Shown: positions 34,189 through 42,714 of the stretch, one piece after another | How positions within the stretch are numbered: position 1 is the stretch's first letter | How the letters are laid out: the number at the start of each line of letters is the position of its first letter | Source: Pseudomonas sp. SORT22 | Lineage (GTDB): Bacteria; Pseudomonadota; Gammaproteobacteria; Pseudomonadales; Pseudomonadaceae | DNA: 64,000 nt | Direction of reading: 5' to 3' | Assembly: GCF_018417635.1 (NCBI RefSeq) | Contig: NZ_CP071007.1 | Coordinates: 792,001-856,000 of the forward strand | The notes under the pieces: generated by a model | What the model was told of the DNA's origin: nothing | Databases searched by the model: none | The model's input: only the letters and a program-made list of their open reading frames with translations | Program-made: the position numbers and the translations under genes

Positions 34189-34217
34189 AAAAAAACCCCG
34201 CATGTGCGGGGTTTTTT
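34189..34217. terminator. Bidirectional terminator downstream of ppa
   Basis: CCCCGCA at 34196-34202 and TGCGGGG at 34205-34211 form a stem flanked by seven A (34189-34195) and six T (34212-34217), the textbook form for both strands. It ends ppa on the minus strand. Confidence 0.92.
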
Positions 34218-34227
34218 CGAAGGTTGC

Positions 34228-34755
34228 TTAGCCTTTGTAAGCGGCAACCGACTTGGTGATCGCAGCGCGGGCGGCGTCAGCGCCATCCCAGCCTTCGATC
34301 TTGACCCACTTGCCTTTCTCGAGATCTTTGTAGTTCGCGAAGAAGTGCTCGATCTGCTGGATCAGCAGGGCTGGCAGGTCGGTGTATTCTTTGACGTCGA
34401 CGTACAGTTGCGACAGTTTGTCGTGCGGTACGGCGATGACTTTGGCGTCGCCGCCGCCGTCGTCGGTCATGTTCAGGATGCCGACCGGACGGGCGCGAAT
34501 TACCGAGCCTGGCGCTACCGGGTACGGGGTAACAACCAGCACGTCGAGGGGGTCACCGTCGTCGGCCAGGGTGTTGGGGATGTAGCCGTAGTTGGCCGGG
34601 TAGAACATCGGGGTAGCCATGAAACGGTCAACGAACAGGCAGTCGCTGTCCTTGTCGATCTCGTATTTGATCGGCGCGTGGTTGGCTGGAATCTCGATGG
34701 CGACGTAGATGTCGTTCGGCAGGTCTTTGCCAGCCGGAATCTTGCTGTAGCTCAT
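34228..34755 (-). CDS. ppa: Inorganic pyrophosphatase
   Basis: The 175-residue family I enzyme hydrolyses pyrophosphate with Mg2+. Signatures are [15 protein letters not shown], the metal site [10 protein letters not shown], and DDGGGDAKV with further active-site Asp residues. Length matches the hexameric bacterial type. It is monocistronic, with TATAAT upstream (34794-34799, minus strand) and a strong terminator downstream. Confidence 0.98.
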   Translation of the reverse strand: MSYSKIPAGKDLPNDIYVAIEIPANHAPIKYEIDKDSDCLFVDRFMATPMFYPANYGYIPNTLADDGDPLDVLVVTPYPVAPGSVIRARPVGILNMTDDGGGDAKVIAVPHDKLSQLYVDVKEYTDLPALLIQQIEHFFANYKDLEKGKWVKIEGWDGADAARAAITKSVAAYKG

Positions 34756-34793
34756 TGGGCAGTGCCCCCATGTTTGGCCAAAAATTGGTCGCG

Positions 34794-34799
34794 ATTATA
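34794..34799 (-). promoter_or_regulatory. -10 element of the ppa promoter
   Basis: A perfect TATAAT on the minus strand, 39 bases upstream of the ppa ATG. The -35 region about 17 bases further upstream matches poorly (TGGCAA), but the -10 quality and position make it the likely promoter. Confidence 0.5.
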
Positions 34800-34846
34800 G
34801 GCACATTCCAGCGCGCTTGCCACGCCCGGGCGGATGTCCGGCAGGC

Positions 34847-35662
34847 TCAGTCCTGCGCGTCCTGGTAATGCGGGTGGTGGCGCTGCAACTGCTGCAGGCG
34901 GGCCAGCGGGTCCTGGCGGTAGAAGCCGCGCAATTGCTGGTACACCGCGGGGTAGGCGTCGTTGAGCAGGTCCGGGGCGCTGAAGAAGTATTCGCAGGTG
35001 ACGGCGAAGAATTCTGCCGGGTTTTCCGCGGCATAGGGGTCGATGGCGGTTTCGGCGTCGGGGTTGCGGTCGAGCTGGGCGTTGAGGTCGTCAAAGGCCG
35101 CTTGCATGACCTGAGCCCAGTCGCTGACGCGCAGGTCACTGTGCAGCGGCGGCAGGCCGTTGGCATCGCCATTGAGCATGTCGAGCTTGTGCGCCAGTTC
35201 GTGGATCACCAGGTTGTAGCCTTCCCAGCCGCCACTGGCCAGCACGCCAGGCCAGGCGAGGATCACCGGGCCCTGCTGCCAAGCTTCGCCGCTGTGCTCG
35301 CCGTCCCATTCGTGCTCGATGCCGCTGGCGTCGCGATGGCGCTGGGGGCTTACGAAGTCGTCGGGGTAGAGGATGATTTCGTGAAAACCCTGGTACCAGT
35401 TCAGCTCGCCCAGGTGCAGCAGCGGCAGTTGCGCCTGGGCGGCAAGAAACAGCCGCTGCTCGCCGTCCAGCTCTACCCCGGGCAGGGCAGTCAGGTGCTT
35501 GTGATCGAGGAACAACACGCAGGCTTCACGCAGCCATTGGTCTTCTTCGTCGCTCAGGCCATCGAGCATCGGCAGGCGCTCGCGCACCCGCTGCCAGCGC
35601 TGCGGGTCGAGCGGGTGTCGGGCCAGGGTACGGCGACGGCGCCAGGCGCTCAGCGACCACAT
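34847..35662 (-). CDS. mtfA: Zinc-dependent peptidase MtfA
   Basis: The 271-residue cytosolic protein has the metalloprotease motif IHELAHKLD (HEXXH) near residue 165-175 and a downstream Glu-rich region AENPAEFFAVTCEYFF providing the third zinc ligand, as in E. coli MtfA (YeeI), which binds and inactivates the glucose repressor Mlc. Length is close to the 265 residues of the E. coli protein. It lies nine bases downstream of the DedA gene on the minus strand. Confidence 0.92.
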   Translation of the reverse strand: MWSLSAWRRRRTLARHPLDPQRWQRVRERLPMLDGLSDEEDQWLREACVLFLDHKHLTALPGVELDGEQRLFLAAQAQLPLLHLGELNWYQGFHEIILYPDDFVSPQRHRDASGIEHEWDGEHSGEAWQQGPVILAWPGVLASGGWEGYNLVIHELAHKLDMLNGDANGLPPLHSDLRVSDWAQVMQAAFDDLNAQLDRNPDAETAIDPYAAENPAEFFAVTCEYFFSAPDLLNDAYPAVYQQLRGFYRQDPLARLQQLQRHHPHYQDAQD

Positions 35663-35671
35663 AAACCGGGC

Positions 35672-36322
35672 TTAGTGAACCTTGGCTTCGTTGCGGCCCA
35701 TGCGGCTGCGCACGATGCCGATGATCATCGGCACCAGCGACAGCAGGATGATGGCGACGATCATCAGCGACAGGTTCTGCTTGATGAACGGCACGTTGCC
35801 GAAGAAGTAGCCGAGGGTGACCAGGCCGCCTACCCAGAGCACGGTGCCGGCGACGCTGAAACCGAGGAACCGCGGGTAGTGCATTTTGGCGATGCCGGCG
35901 ACGAACGGCGCAAAGGTGCGCAGGATCGGCAGGAAGCGCGCCAGGGTCACGGTCTTGCCGCCATGACGCTCATAAAAGTCGTGGGTCTGCTGCAGGTAGT
36001 CGCGGCGGAAGATCTTCGAGTTGGGGTTGCGGAACAAGCGTTCGCCTGCTGTTCGGCCAATCACGTAATTGGTGCTGTCGCCCAGGATTGCCGCCGCCAT
36101 CAGCAGGCCGCCGAGCAGCACCGGGTCCATACCGCCGCCTGCGGCCACGGCGCCGGCGATGAACAGCAGGGAGTCACCCGGCAGGAACGGCATGACCACC
36201 AGACCGGTCTCGCAAAAGATCACCAGGAACAGGATCGCGTAGATCCACGGGCCGTAGTTGTTGACCAACAGGTCCAGGTAGGCGTCGAGATGCAGAATAA
36301 GGTCCAGCGGGTTGAAATCCAT
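35672..36322 (-). CDS. DedA family membrane protein
   Basis: The 216-residue integral membrane protein has the DedA signature: CETGLVVMPFLPGDSLLF (about 40-57), GDSTNYVIGRTAGERLF, and the arginine-rich motif FLPILRTFAPFVAGIAKMHY. DedA proteins act as flippases or support lipid-carrier recycling and membrane potential. The ATG at 36322 was preferred over a GTG three codons upstream because AGGTG is well spaced from it. mtfA follows after nine bases. Confidence 0.93.
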   Translation of the reverse strand: MDFNPLDLILHLDAYLDLLVNNYGPWIYAILFLVIFCETGLVVMPFLPGDSLLFIAGAVAAGGGMDPVLLGGLLMAAAILGDSTNYVIGRTAGERLFRNPNSKIFRRDYLQQTHDFYERHGGKTVTLARFLPILRTFAPFVAGIAKMHYPRFLGFSVAGTVLWVGGLVTLGYFFGNVPFIKQNLSLMIVAIILLSLVPMIIGIVRSRMGRNEAKVH

Positions 36323-36499
36323 GTACAGCACCTTGTGTTCTTGACCCGGGCGACGGGCTGGCGATGGCTGGCAGTGCGAATGCGGACGGTCGCTACCCGG
36401 AAGATGGGTAAAGTTTCACACACAATGAAGAGGCGCATTATACGGTTACGAACAGATTGTGCCTGCGCAGTTTGTAGCGGCGGATGTCGAATGGATGTG

Positions 36500-36524
36500 A
36501 ACGGCAGGCATCGCGCCTGCCGTT
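36500..36524 (-). terminator. Hairpin downstream of the GNAT gene
   Basis: AACGGCAGGC at 36500-36509 pairs perfectly with GCCTGCCGTT at 36515-36524 over a 5-nt loop, beginning ten bases after the GNAT stop on the minus strand. The T-run is weak. Confidence 0.6.
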
Positions 36525-36533
36525 GCGCCCGGA

Positions 36534-36992
36534 TCAGTCCGAGTGGATAGGCAGGATGTAGCTCTTGAACTCGGTGTCTTCGTGAAATCCGATGGACTCG
36601 TAGGTTTTCATCGCCACTTCGTTGTCGCTGCTGGTCGATACCCGCAGGCGCACGGCGTTGGTTTCCTTGGCCAGCTTCTTGGCTTCGCGCATCAGGTGGT
36701 CGGCCACCAGCATGCGCCGGGAGTCTTCGGCGACATAGATGTCGTTGAGAATCCACACGCGCTTGAGCGACAGCGACGAGAAGCTCGGATAGAGCTGGCA
36801 AAAGCCCATCAGTTTGCTGTCGTCATCGTCCGGCAGGGCCAGGTAGATGATCGACTCGCCACGCTCCAGGCGTTTTTCCAGGAACGAGCGCGAGGAGTCC
36901 GGGTAGGGCAGCTGGCCGTAGAACTCGCGGTATCTGACGAACAGCGGGGCAAGCAGGTCCAGATGTTCCAGGGTTGCTTTGATGATTCGCAT
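36534..36992 (-). CDS. GNAT family N-acetyltransferase
   Basis: The 152-residue enzyme shows the GNAT core: WILNDIYVAEDSRRMLVADHLMREAKKLAKE, containing the acetyl-CoA pyrophosphate-binding region (residues about 85-115; the usual R/Q-x-x-G-x-G/A is only loosely kept as SRRMLV), and a late RVSTSSDNEVAMKTYESIGF. Substrate unknown. It stands alone between the dedA and eut genes. Confidence 0.88.
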   Translation of the reverse strand: MRIIKATLEHLDLLAPLFVRYREFYGQLPYPDSSRSFLEKRLERGESIIYLALPDDDDSKLMGFCQLYPSFSSLSLKRVWILNDIYVAEDSRRMLVADHLMREAKKLAKETNAVRLRVSTSSDNEVAMKTYESIGFHEDTEFKSYILPIHSD

Positions 36993-37086
36993 AAGCAGGC
37001 CTCAGGGTCCATGGGAGTTTGCGGCGAATCGCCGGCAGCCTTGGCAGATGCTGCCTGAAAGCAATTAGAAAGCGCAATCTACGATC

Positions 37087-37911
37087 TCAAGGTTTACTCA
37101 ACAGGAAATTTCCGCTTTTCGGCGTATCGGTGTCTGACTCAAGGGTTTGCACCTGGGCTTCATCCTTCAGATTGACCCCCGACATCTGCCGCCGACAAGC
37201 CTCGCGCATCAGGTACAGCAGGCGGTGGGCGGCCATGCCGTAGCTCAGGCCTTCCAGGCGCACGTTGGAGATGCAGTTGCGGTAGGCGTCGGTGAGGCCG
37301 ACCTTGGGGTTGTAGGTGAAGTACAGCCCGAGGCTGTCCGGCGAGCTCAAGCCCGGGCGTTCGCCGATCAGGATCACGGTCATTTTCGCCCCGAGCAGCT
37401 CGCCCACTTCATCGGCCACCGCCACCCGGCCTTGTTCGACCAACACCACCGGAGAGGTCGACCAGCCGTCGGCGGCGCTCTGTTCTTCCAGGCGGGCGAG
37501 AAACGGCAGGGTATGGCGATGCACGGCCAGGGCCGAGAGGCCGTCGGCAACCACGATGGCCAAATCGACGCCGCCGGGGTTGGCCTGGGCGTGTTCGCGC
37601 AGCCGTTGTGCTGAATCTTCGTGCAGGCGGCGCCCCAGATCGGGGCGTTGCAGGTAGCTGTGACGATCGGCGGCGGCGCTGTGCAGCAGCAGGCTTTCAC
37701 GTCCGCGCTCGCTCAATTGCTGGCGCAGGCCGGCATGGTCGAAGGCCAGGTGCACGGCGTCGCGGGCCTGGGCGTGGGCGAACTGAAAGTCCAGCTGGGC
37801 GCCGGTCGGCAGGCTGGTGCCGGTGCGGCCCAGGGCGATGCGCGCCGGGGTCAGGCGGCGCAGTTCCAGCCAGGGATTGGCGCTGTTGTCGTGTTGGGGA
37901 GTATTGGCCAT
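37087..37911 (-). CDS. eutC: Ethanolamine ammonia-lyase light chain
   Basis: The 274-residue small subunit joins EutB to bind adenosylcobalamin. Diagnostic stretches are [17 protein letters not shown] near the N-terminus, [39 protein letters not shown] and [17 protein letters not shown]. It starts 11 bases after eutB, so the two subunits are co-translated. No reactivase gene (eutA) is adjacent. Confidence 0.97.
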   Translation of the reverse strand: MANTPQHDNSANPWLELRRLTPARIALGRTGTSLPTGAQLDFQFAHAQARDAVHLAFDHAGLRQQLSERGRESLLLHSAAADRHSYLQRPDLGRRLHEDSAQRLREHAQANPGGVDLAIVVADGLSALAVHRHTLPFLARLEEQSAADGWSTSPVVLVEQGRVAVADEVGELLGAKMTVILIGERPGLSSPDSLGLYFTYNPKVGLTDAYRNCISNVRLEGLSYGMAAHRLLYLMREACRRQMSGVNLKDEAQVQTLESDTDTPKSGNFLLSKP

Positions 37912-37922
37912 AGTCGACTCGC

Positions 37923-39317
37923 TTATCCCAGTTGCGCCAGGGCCTGGCGGAAGGCCGGTGGCAGGTTGTCACCGAAACGCACCCGGCCGTCGGCCTGGGT
38001 GAAGATGCCCATGCGCGCCAGCCAGCTTTCGAACTCCGGCGCAGGCTTGAGGCCCAGGGTCTGCCGGGCGTAGAGCGCATCATGGAATGAAGTGGTCTGG
38101 TAGTTGAGCATGATGTCGTCGGAGCCGGGAATGCCCATGATGAAGTTGATTCCGGCCACACCCAGCAGGGTCAGGAGCATGTCCATGTCGTCCTGGTCGG
38201 CTTCGGCATGGTTGGTGTAGCAGATGTCGCAGCCCATGGGCACGCCCAGCAACTTGCCGCAGAAGTGGTCTTCAAGCCCGGCGCGGATGATCTGCTTGCC
38301 GTTGTACAGGTACTCCGGGCCGATGAAACCGACCACGGTGTTGACCAGAAACGGCTTGAAGTGACGGGCCACGGCGTAGGCGCGGGTTTCGCAGGTCTGC
38401 TGGTCGACGCCATGGTGGGCGTTGGCCGAGAGGGCGCTGCCCTGGCCGGTCTCGAAGTACATCAGGTTCTGCCCGAGGGTGCCGCGGTTGAGGCTCAGAC
38501 CTGCGTCGTAACCCTCCTTGAGCACATTGAGGTTAATGCCGAAGCTGGCGTTGGCCGCTTCGGTTCCGGCAATCGACTGGAACACCAGGTCCAGCGGCAC
38601 GCCGCGGTTGATCGCCTCGATCGAGGTGGTCACGTGGGTCAGCACACAGGCCTGGGTGGGGATGTCATAGCGCTGGATGATGGCGTCGAGCATCTCCAGC
38701 AGGGCGCAGATCGAGGCAATGCTGTCGGTGGCCGGGTTGATGCCGATCATTGCATCGCCGTTGCCGTAGAGCAGGCCGTCGAGAATGCTCGCGGCAATCC
38801 CGGCCGGCTCGTCGGTCGGGTGGTTGGGCTGCAGGCGGGTCGAAAGCCGCCCGCGCAGGCCCATGGTGCCGCGAAAACGGGTGACCACGCGGATCTTCTG
38901 CGCCACCAGCACCAGGTCCTGCACGCGCATGATTTTCGACACGGCCGCAGCCATTTCCGGGGTCAGCCCCGGGGCCAGGGCACGCAGGCTGTCTTCATCG
39001 GCGGCTTCGCTGAGTAGCCAGTCACGCAGCCCGCCGACGGTCAGGTGGCTGACGGCGGCAAAGGCATTGGCATCATGGGTGTCGATGATCAGCCGGGTGA
39101 CTTCATCGTCTTCGTAGGGGATCAGCGCTTCAGTCAGAAAATGCTTGAGCGGGATGTCGGCCAGGGCCATCTGCGCCGCTACCCGTTCGCCGTCGTTGCT
39201 GGCGGCGACACTGGCGAGAAAGTCACCCGAACGCGCCGGGCTGGCCTTGGCCATGACTTCCTTGAGGCTGTCGAAACGGTAGGTCTGGTTGCCTGCCGTG
39301 TGAACAAAACTTGCCAT
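37923..39317 (-). CDS. eutB: Ethanolamine ammonia-lyase heavy chain
   Basis: The 464-residue catalytic subunit, a TIM-barrel radical enzyme, cleaves ethanolamine to acetaldehyde and ammonia with adenosylcobalamin. It contains [70 protein letters not shown] and [22 protein letters not shown], all characteristic. Length matches the 453-residue E. coli EutB. It lies between the permease gene and eutC. Confidence 0.98.
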   Translation of the reverse strand: MASFVHTAGNQTYRFDSLKEVMAKASPARSGDFLASVAASNDGERVAAQMALADIPLKHFLTEALIPYEDDEVTRLIIDTHDANAFAAVSHLTVGGLRDWLLSEAADEDSLRALAPGLTPEMAAAVSKIMRVQDLVLVAQKIRVVTRFRGTMGLRGRLSTRLQPNHPTDEPAGIAASILDGLLYGNGDAMIGINPATDSIASICALLEMLDAIIQRYDIPTQACVLTHVTTSIEAINRGVPLDLVFQSIAGTEAANASFGINLNVLKEGYDAGLSLNRGTLGQNLMYFETGQGSALSANAHHGVDQQTCETRAYAVARHFKPFLVNTVVGFIGPEYLYNGKQIIRAGLEDHFCGKLLGVPMGCDICYTNHAEADQDDMDMLLTLLGVAGINFIMGIPGSDDIMLNYQTTSFHDALYARQTLGLKPAPEFESWLARMGIFTQADGRVRFGDNLPPAFRQALAQLG

Positions 39318-39332
39318 ACAGACTCTCCAGAA

Positions 39333-39355
39333 CGCCGCAGGGCTGGCCTGCGGCG
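39333..39355. other. Intergenic hairpin, permease-eutB
   Basis: CGCCGCAGG at 39333-39341 pairs perfectly with CCTGCGGCG at 39347-39355 in the 51-base gap, just upstream of the eutB ribosome-binding site on the minus strand. It probably sets relative mRNA levels or stability. Confidence 0.55.
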
Positions 39356-39368
39356 TAGGTGGCGTTGA

Positions 39369-40817
39369 TCAGTGCAGGGCCTCTTCGGCCTTCTGGATCG
39401 CGGCGAATTCTTCTTCCGGGGTCCCGGCGACCAGGTGGTGCCGGCTGTAGAAAGCAAAGTAGGCAATCAATACCGCATAAATCGCCGCGGCGCCAATCAC
39501 TACCCGTGGGTCGACCAGAAAGCCCGCCACCACCGCGATGCAGGCCAGCACCAGGGCCACGCCCGAAGTGAAGATGCCGCCTGGGGTGCGATACGGCCGC
39601 TCCATTTTCGGCCGGCGGATGCGCAGGGTGATGTGTGCGGCCATCATCAGTACATAAGACAGCGTAGCGCCGAACACCGCGACCAGGATCAGCAGGTCGC
39701 CCTGGCCGGTCAGCGACAGGCCAAAGCCGATGATCCCGGGGATCACCAGGGCCAGTACCGGCGCTTTGCTCTTGTTGGTTTCCGAGAGCTTGCGTGGCAA
39801 GTAGCCGGCACGCGACAAAGCAAAAATCTGCCGCGAATAGGCGTAGATAATCGAGAAAAAGCTGGCGATCAGGCCGGCCAGGCCCACCAGGTTGACGAAA
39901 CCGCCCATCCAGGTCGAACCGCCGTAGGCTTTCGACAGCGCCTCCACCAACGGGTTACCGGAGGCTTTGAGCGCCTCGGCACCGGCACCACCCGGGCCGA
40001 CCACCAGGATCAGCAGGGCAAAGGCCAGCAGCACCAGCATGGCGCCGATCAGGCCGCGGGGCAGGTCGCGCTTGGGGTTCTTGGTTTCTTCGGCAGCCAG
40101 CGGCACACCTTCGACGGCGAGGAAGAACCAGATCGCGTAAGGGATCGCCGCCCATACCCCGACATAGCCGAACGGCAGGAAGCTGCTGGCGCCGACGGCG
40201 TCGGTCTGGGCTATATCGAACAGGTTGTTGACGTCGAAGTGCGGCACCATCGCCACCAGGAACACGCCCAGGGCAATGGCGGCCACGGCGGTGATGATGA
40301 ACATCAGCTTGAGCGCTTCACCGACCCCAAAAATGTGGATGCCGATGAAGATGATGTAGAAGGCCAGGTAGATCATCCAGCCGCCGATGCCGAACAGCGA
40401 CTGGCAGTAGGCGCCGATGAACACGGCAATGGCCGCCGGGGCAATCGCGTATTCGATGAGGATCGCCGTGCCGGTGAGAAACCCGCCCCAGGGCCCGAAG
40501 GCGCTGCGGGCAAAACCGTAGCCACCACCGGCGGTAGGGATCATCGACGACAGCTCGGCCAGCGAGAAGCACATGCACAGGTACATGGTCGCCATCAGCA
40601 AGGTGGCGAGGAACATGCCGCCCCAGCCACCCTGGGCCAGGCCGAAGTTCCAGCCGGCATAGTCGCCGGAAATCACGTAGGCGACGCCCAGGCCCACCAG
40701 CAATACCCAGCCGGCGGCGCCCTTTTTCAGTTCACGTTGTTGGAAATAGTCGGAGCCGACTTTTTCGAAGTCGACAGAAGAGCCTGCCGGCACGCTGCCG
40801 GTATGATCGCTTGGCAT
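39369..40817 (-). CDS. eat: Ethanolamine permease (APC superfamily)
   Basis: The 482-residue transporter has about 12 membrane segments. A conserved first helix VISGDYAGWNFGLAQGGWGG is followed by AYVISGDY-type repeats and ELSSMIPTAGGGYGFARSAFG near residue 90. These match ethanolamine permeases of the amino-acid-polyamine family. The ATG at 40817 follows AGGTG. It lies between the aldehyde dehydrogenase gene and eutB in the sigma54 operon. Confidence 0.93.
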   Translation of the reverse strand: MPSDHTGSVPAGSSVDFEKVGSDYFQQRELKKGAAGWVLLVGLGVAYVISGDYAGWNFGLAQGGWGGMFLATLLMATMYLCMCFSLAELSSMIPTAGGGYGFARSAFGPWGGFLTGTAILIEYAIAPAAIAVFIGAYCQSLFGIGGWMIYLAFYIIFIGIHIFGVGEALKLMFIITAVAAIALGVFLVAMVPHFDVNNLFDIAQTDAVGASSFLPFGYVGVWAAIPYAIWFFLAVEGVPLAAEETKNPKRDLPRGLIGAMLVLLAFALLILVVGPGGAGAEALKASGNPLVEALSKAYGGSTWMGGFVNLVGLAGLIASFFSIIYAYSRQIFALSRAGYLPRKLSETNKSKAPVLALVIPGIIGFGLSLTGQGDLLILVAVFGATLSYVLMMAAHITLRIRRPKMERPYRTPGGIFTSGVALVLACIAVVAGFLVDPRVVIGAAAIYAVLIAYFAFYSRHHLVAGTPEEEFAAIQKAEEALH

Positions 40818-40890
40818 AGGATTCACCTGTTGTTTTTATCAATACCGGCGGGTGCCGGTTTGTCTGGTGATGGTCTTGCAGGAAGCGAGC

Positions 40891-40919
40891 CAGCGCGGCC
40901 CCGGTTCGAAGCCGCGCTG
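40891..40919. other. Intergenic hairpin, aldehyde dehydrogenase-permease
   Basis: CAGCGCGGC at 40891-40899 pairs perfectly with GCCGCGCTG at 40911-40919 over an 11-nt loop, starting nine bases after the dehydrogenase stop on the minus strand. With no T-run it suggests partial termination or protection of the upstream mRNA. Confidence 0.55.
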
Positions 40920-40927
40920 TATCTCGT

Positions 40928-42448
40928 TTAGAAGAAGCCCAGCGGGTTGATGTCGTAGCTGACCAGCAGGTTTTTGGTTTGCTGGTAGTGATCGAGCATC
41001 ATCTTGTGGGTTTCACGGCCGACGCCGGACTTTTTGTAGCCACCGAACGCGGCGTGGGCCGGGTACAGGTGGTAGCAGTTGGTCCAGACGCGACCGGCCT
41101 TGATGCCGCGGCCCATGCGGTAGGCGCGGTTGATGTCGCGGGTCCAGACTCCGGCGCCGAGGCCGAACTCGGTGTCGTTGGCGATCGCCAGGGCTTCGGC
41201 TTCGTCCTTGAAGGTGGTGATGCTAACCACCGGGCCAAAGATTTCTTCCTGGAACACGCGCATCTGGTTGGTGCCCTTGAGCAGGGTCGGCTGGATGTAA
41301 TAGCCGGTCGACAGGCTGCCTTCGAGTTTTTCCACCTTGCCGCCGGTGAGCAGTTCGGCGCCTTCCTTCTCGGCGATTTCCAGGTACGAGAGGATCTTGT
41401 CGAACTGTTGTTCGGAGGCCTGGGCGCCGACCATGGTGTCGGTGTCCAGCGGGTCGCCGCGCTTGATCTGCTTGATCTTCTTCATCACCTCTTGCATGAA
41501 CGCCGGGTAGATCGACTCCTGCACCAGTGCCCGCGATGGGCAGGTGCACACCTCGCCCTGGTTGAAGAATGCCAGCACCAGGCCTTCGGCGGCTTTCTCG
41601 ATGAAGCTCTGCTCGGCCTGCATGATGTCTTCGAAGAAGATGTTCGGCGACTTGCCGCCCAGTTCGACGGTCGACGGAATAATGTTTTCGGCGGCACATT
41701 TCATGATGTGCGAACCGACCGGGGTAGAGCCGGTAAAGGCGATCTTGGCGATGCGCTTGCTGGTGGCCAGGGCTTCACCGGCTTCGCGGCCATAGCCTTG
41801 CACCACGTTGAGCACGCCAGGCGGCAGCAGGTCGCCGATCACCTCCAGCAGTACGCTGATGCCCAGCGGGGTTTGCTCGGCCGGCTTGAGTACCACGCAG
41901 TTGCCGGCGGCCAGGGCCGGGGCGAGTTTCCACGCGGCCATCAGGATCGGGAAGTTCCACGGGATGATCTGGCCAACCACACCCAATGGTTCATGGATGT
42001 GGTAGGCAACGGTGTTGCCGTCGATTTCGGCGGCGCTGCCTTCCTGGGCGCGCAGGCAACCGGCGAAGTAGCGGAAATGGTCGGCAGCCAGCGGGATGTC
42101 TGCGTTGAGGGTTTCGCGGATGGCCTTGCCGTTGTCCCAGGTTTCGGTGATGGCCAGCAGTTCGAGGTTCTGTTCGATACGGTCGGCGATTTTCAGCAGG
42201 ATCAGCGAACGTGCCTGCACCGAGGTTGTGCCCCAGGCATCAGCGGCGGCGTGGGCGGCATCCAGGGCTTTTTCGATGTCTTCGGCAGTCGAGCGGGGGA
42301 ATTCGGCGATCAGCTGGCCGTTCACCGGCGAGGTGTTTTCGAAGTACTGGCCTTTGACTGGGGCAACGAACTCGCCACCGATGTAGTTCCCGTAACGGCT
42401 CTTGAAGGAAACCTTGGCGCCTTCGGTACCGGGATGTGCATAACGCAT
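40928..42448 (-). CDS. exaC: NAD-dependent acetaldehyde dehydrogenase, ExaC-type
   Basis: The 506-residue enzyme oxidises acetaldehyde from ethanolamine to acetate. It has the NAD fold [12 protein letters not shown], the catalytic Glu motif [12 protein letters not shown] (about 262-273), and the catalytic Cys in [17 protein letters not shown] (about 300-306). It starts at ATG 42448 behind AGGAGAAAC and is first in the ethanolamine operon. It resembles the P. aeruginosa EatR-controlled dehydrogenase in position. Confidence 0.93.
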   Translation of the reverse strand: MRYAHPGTEGAKVSFKSRYGNYIGGEFVAPVKGQYFENTSPVNGQLIAEFPRSTAEDIEKALDAAHAAADAWGTTSVQARSLILLKIADRIEQNLELLAITETWDNGKAIRETLNADIPLAADHFRYFAGCLRAQEGSAAEIDGNTVAYHIHEPLGVVGQIIPWNFPILMAAWKLAPALAAGNCVVLKPAEQTPLGISVLLEVIGDLLPPGVLNVVQGYGREAGEALATSKRIAKIAFTGSTPVGSHIMKCAAENIIPSTVELGGKSPNIFFEDIMQAEQSFIEKAAEGLVLAFFNQGEVCTCPSRALVQESIYPAFMQEVMKKIKQIKRGDPLDTDTMVGAQASEQQFDKILSYLEIAEKEGAELLTGGKVEKLEGSLSTGYYIQPTLLKGTNQMRVFQEEIFGPVVSITTFKDEAEALAIANDTEFGLGAGVWTRDINRAYRMGRGIKAGRVWTNCYHLYPAHAAFGGYKKSGVGRETHKMMLDHYQQTKNLLVSYDINPLGFF

Positions 42449-42497
42449 GATGTTTCTCCTGGCTATTGTGCTTGTTGGGGAGGATGTAAAGCATAGA

Positions 42498-42512
42498 GCA
42501 AGGGTTGGGCCA
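42498..42512 (-). promoter_or_regulatory. Sigma54 promoter of the ethanolamine operon
   Basis: Read on the minus strand, TGGCCC-AACCC-TTGC matches the consensus TGGCAC-N5-TTGC at all but one position (C for A). It lies about 50 bases upstream of the dehydrogenase ATG, and a sigma54 activator gene is divergent. Confidence 0.8.
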
Positions 42513-42595
42513 GTGTGGCCGACCCCAGTTAAATCAAGGGCTTGGCAGGTTTTTACGCAGGTGCAGGAAGGGCGCTGTAGCAGCGCCGGTACAGC

Positions 42596-42639
42596 CTGGG
42601 TGACACTTTGTACCGTTGCTGACACAAAGCGTGACCCAG
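42596..42639. promoter_or_regulatory. Putative upstream activator site for EatR
   Basis: CTGGGTGACACTTTG at 42596-42610 and CAAAGCGTGACCCAG at 42625-42639 form an inverted repeat matching at 13 of 15 positions with 14 bases between. It lies about 100 bases upstream of the sigma54 promoter and 76 bases before the activator start, the expected place for an enhancer of an EatR/AcoR-type activator. Confidence 0.6.
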
Positions 42640-42714
42640 CGGTCAAGCCAGCATTGCATTGCGCCGACGGGTGGAGGATGCTGGGCTTATCTCGTCTGCG
42701 GAGAACAATAAAAA

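Noticed and set aside
34817..36550. A 577-codon plus-strand frame across mtfA and the DedA gene
   Set aside because: His/Gln/Val-rich shadow of two well-supported genes.
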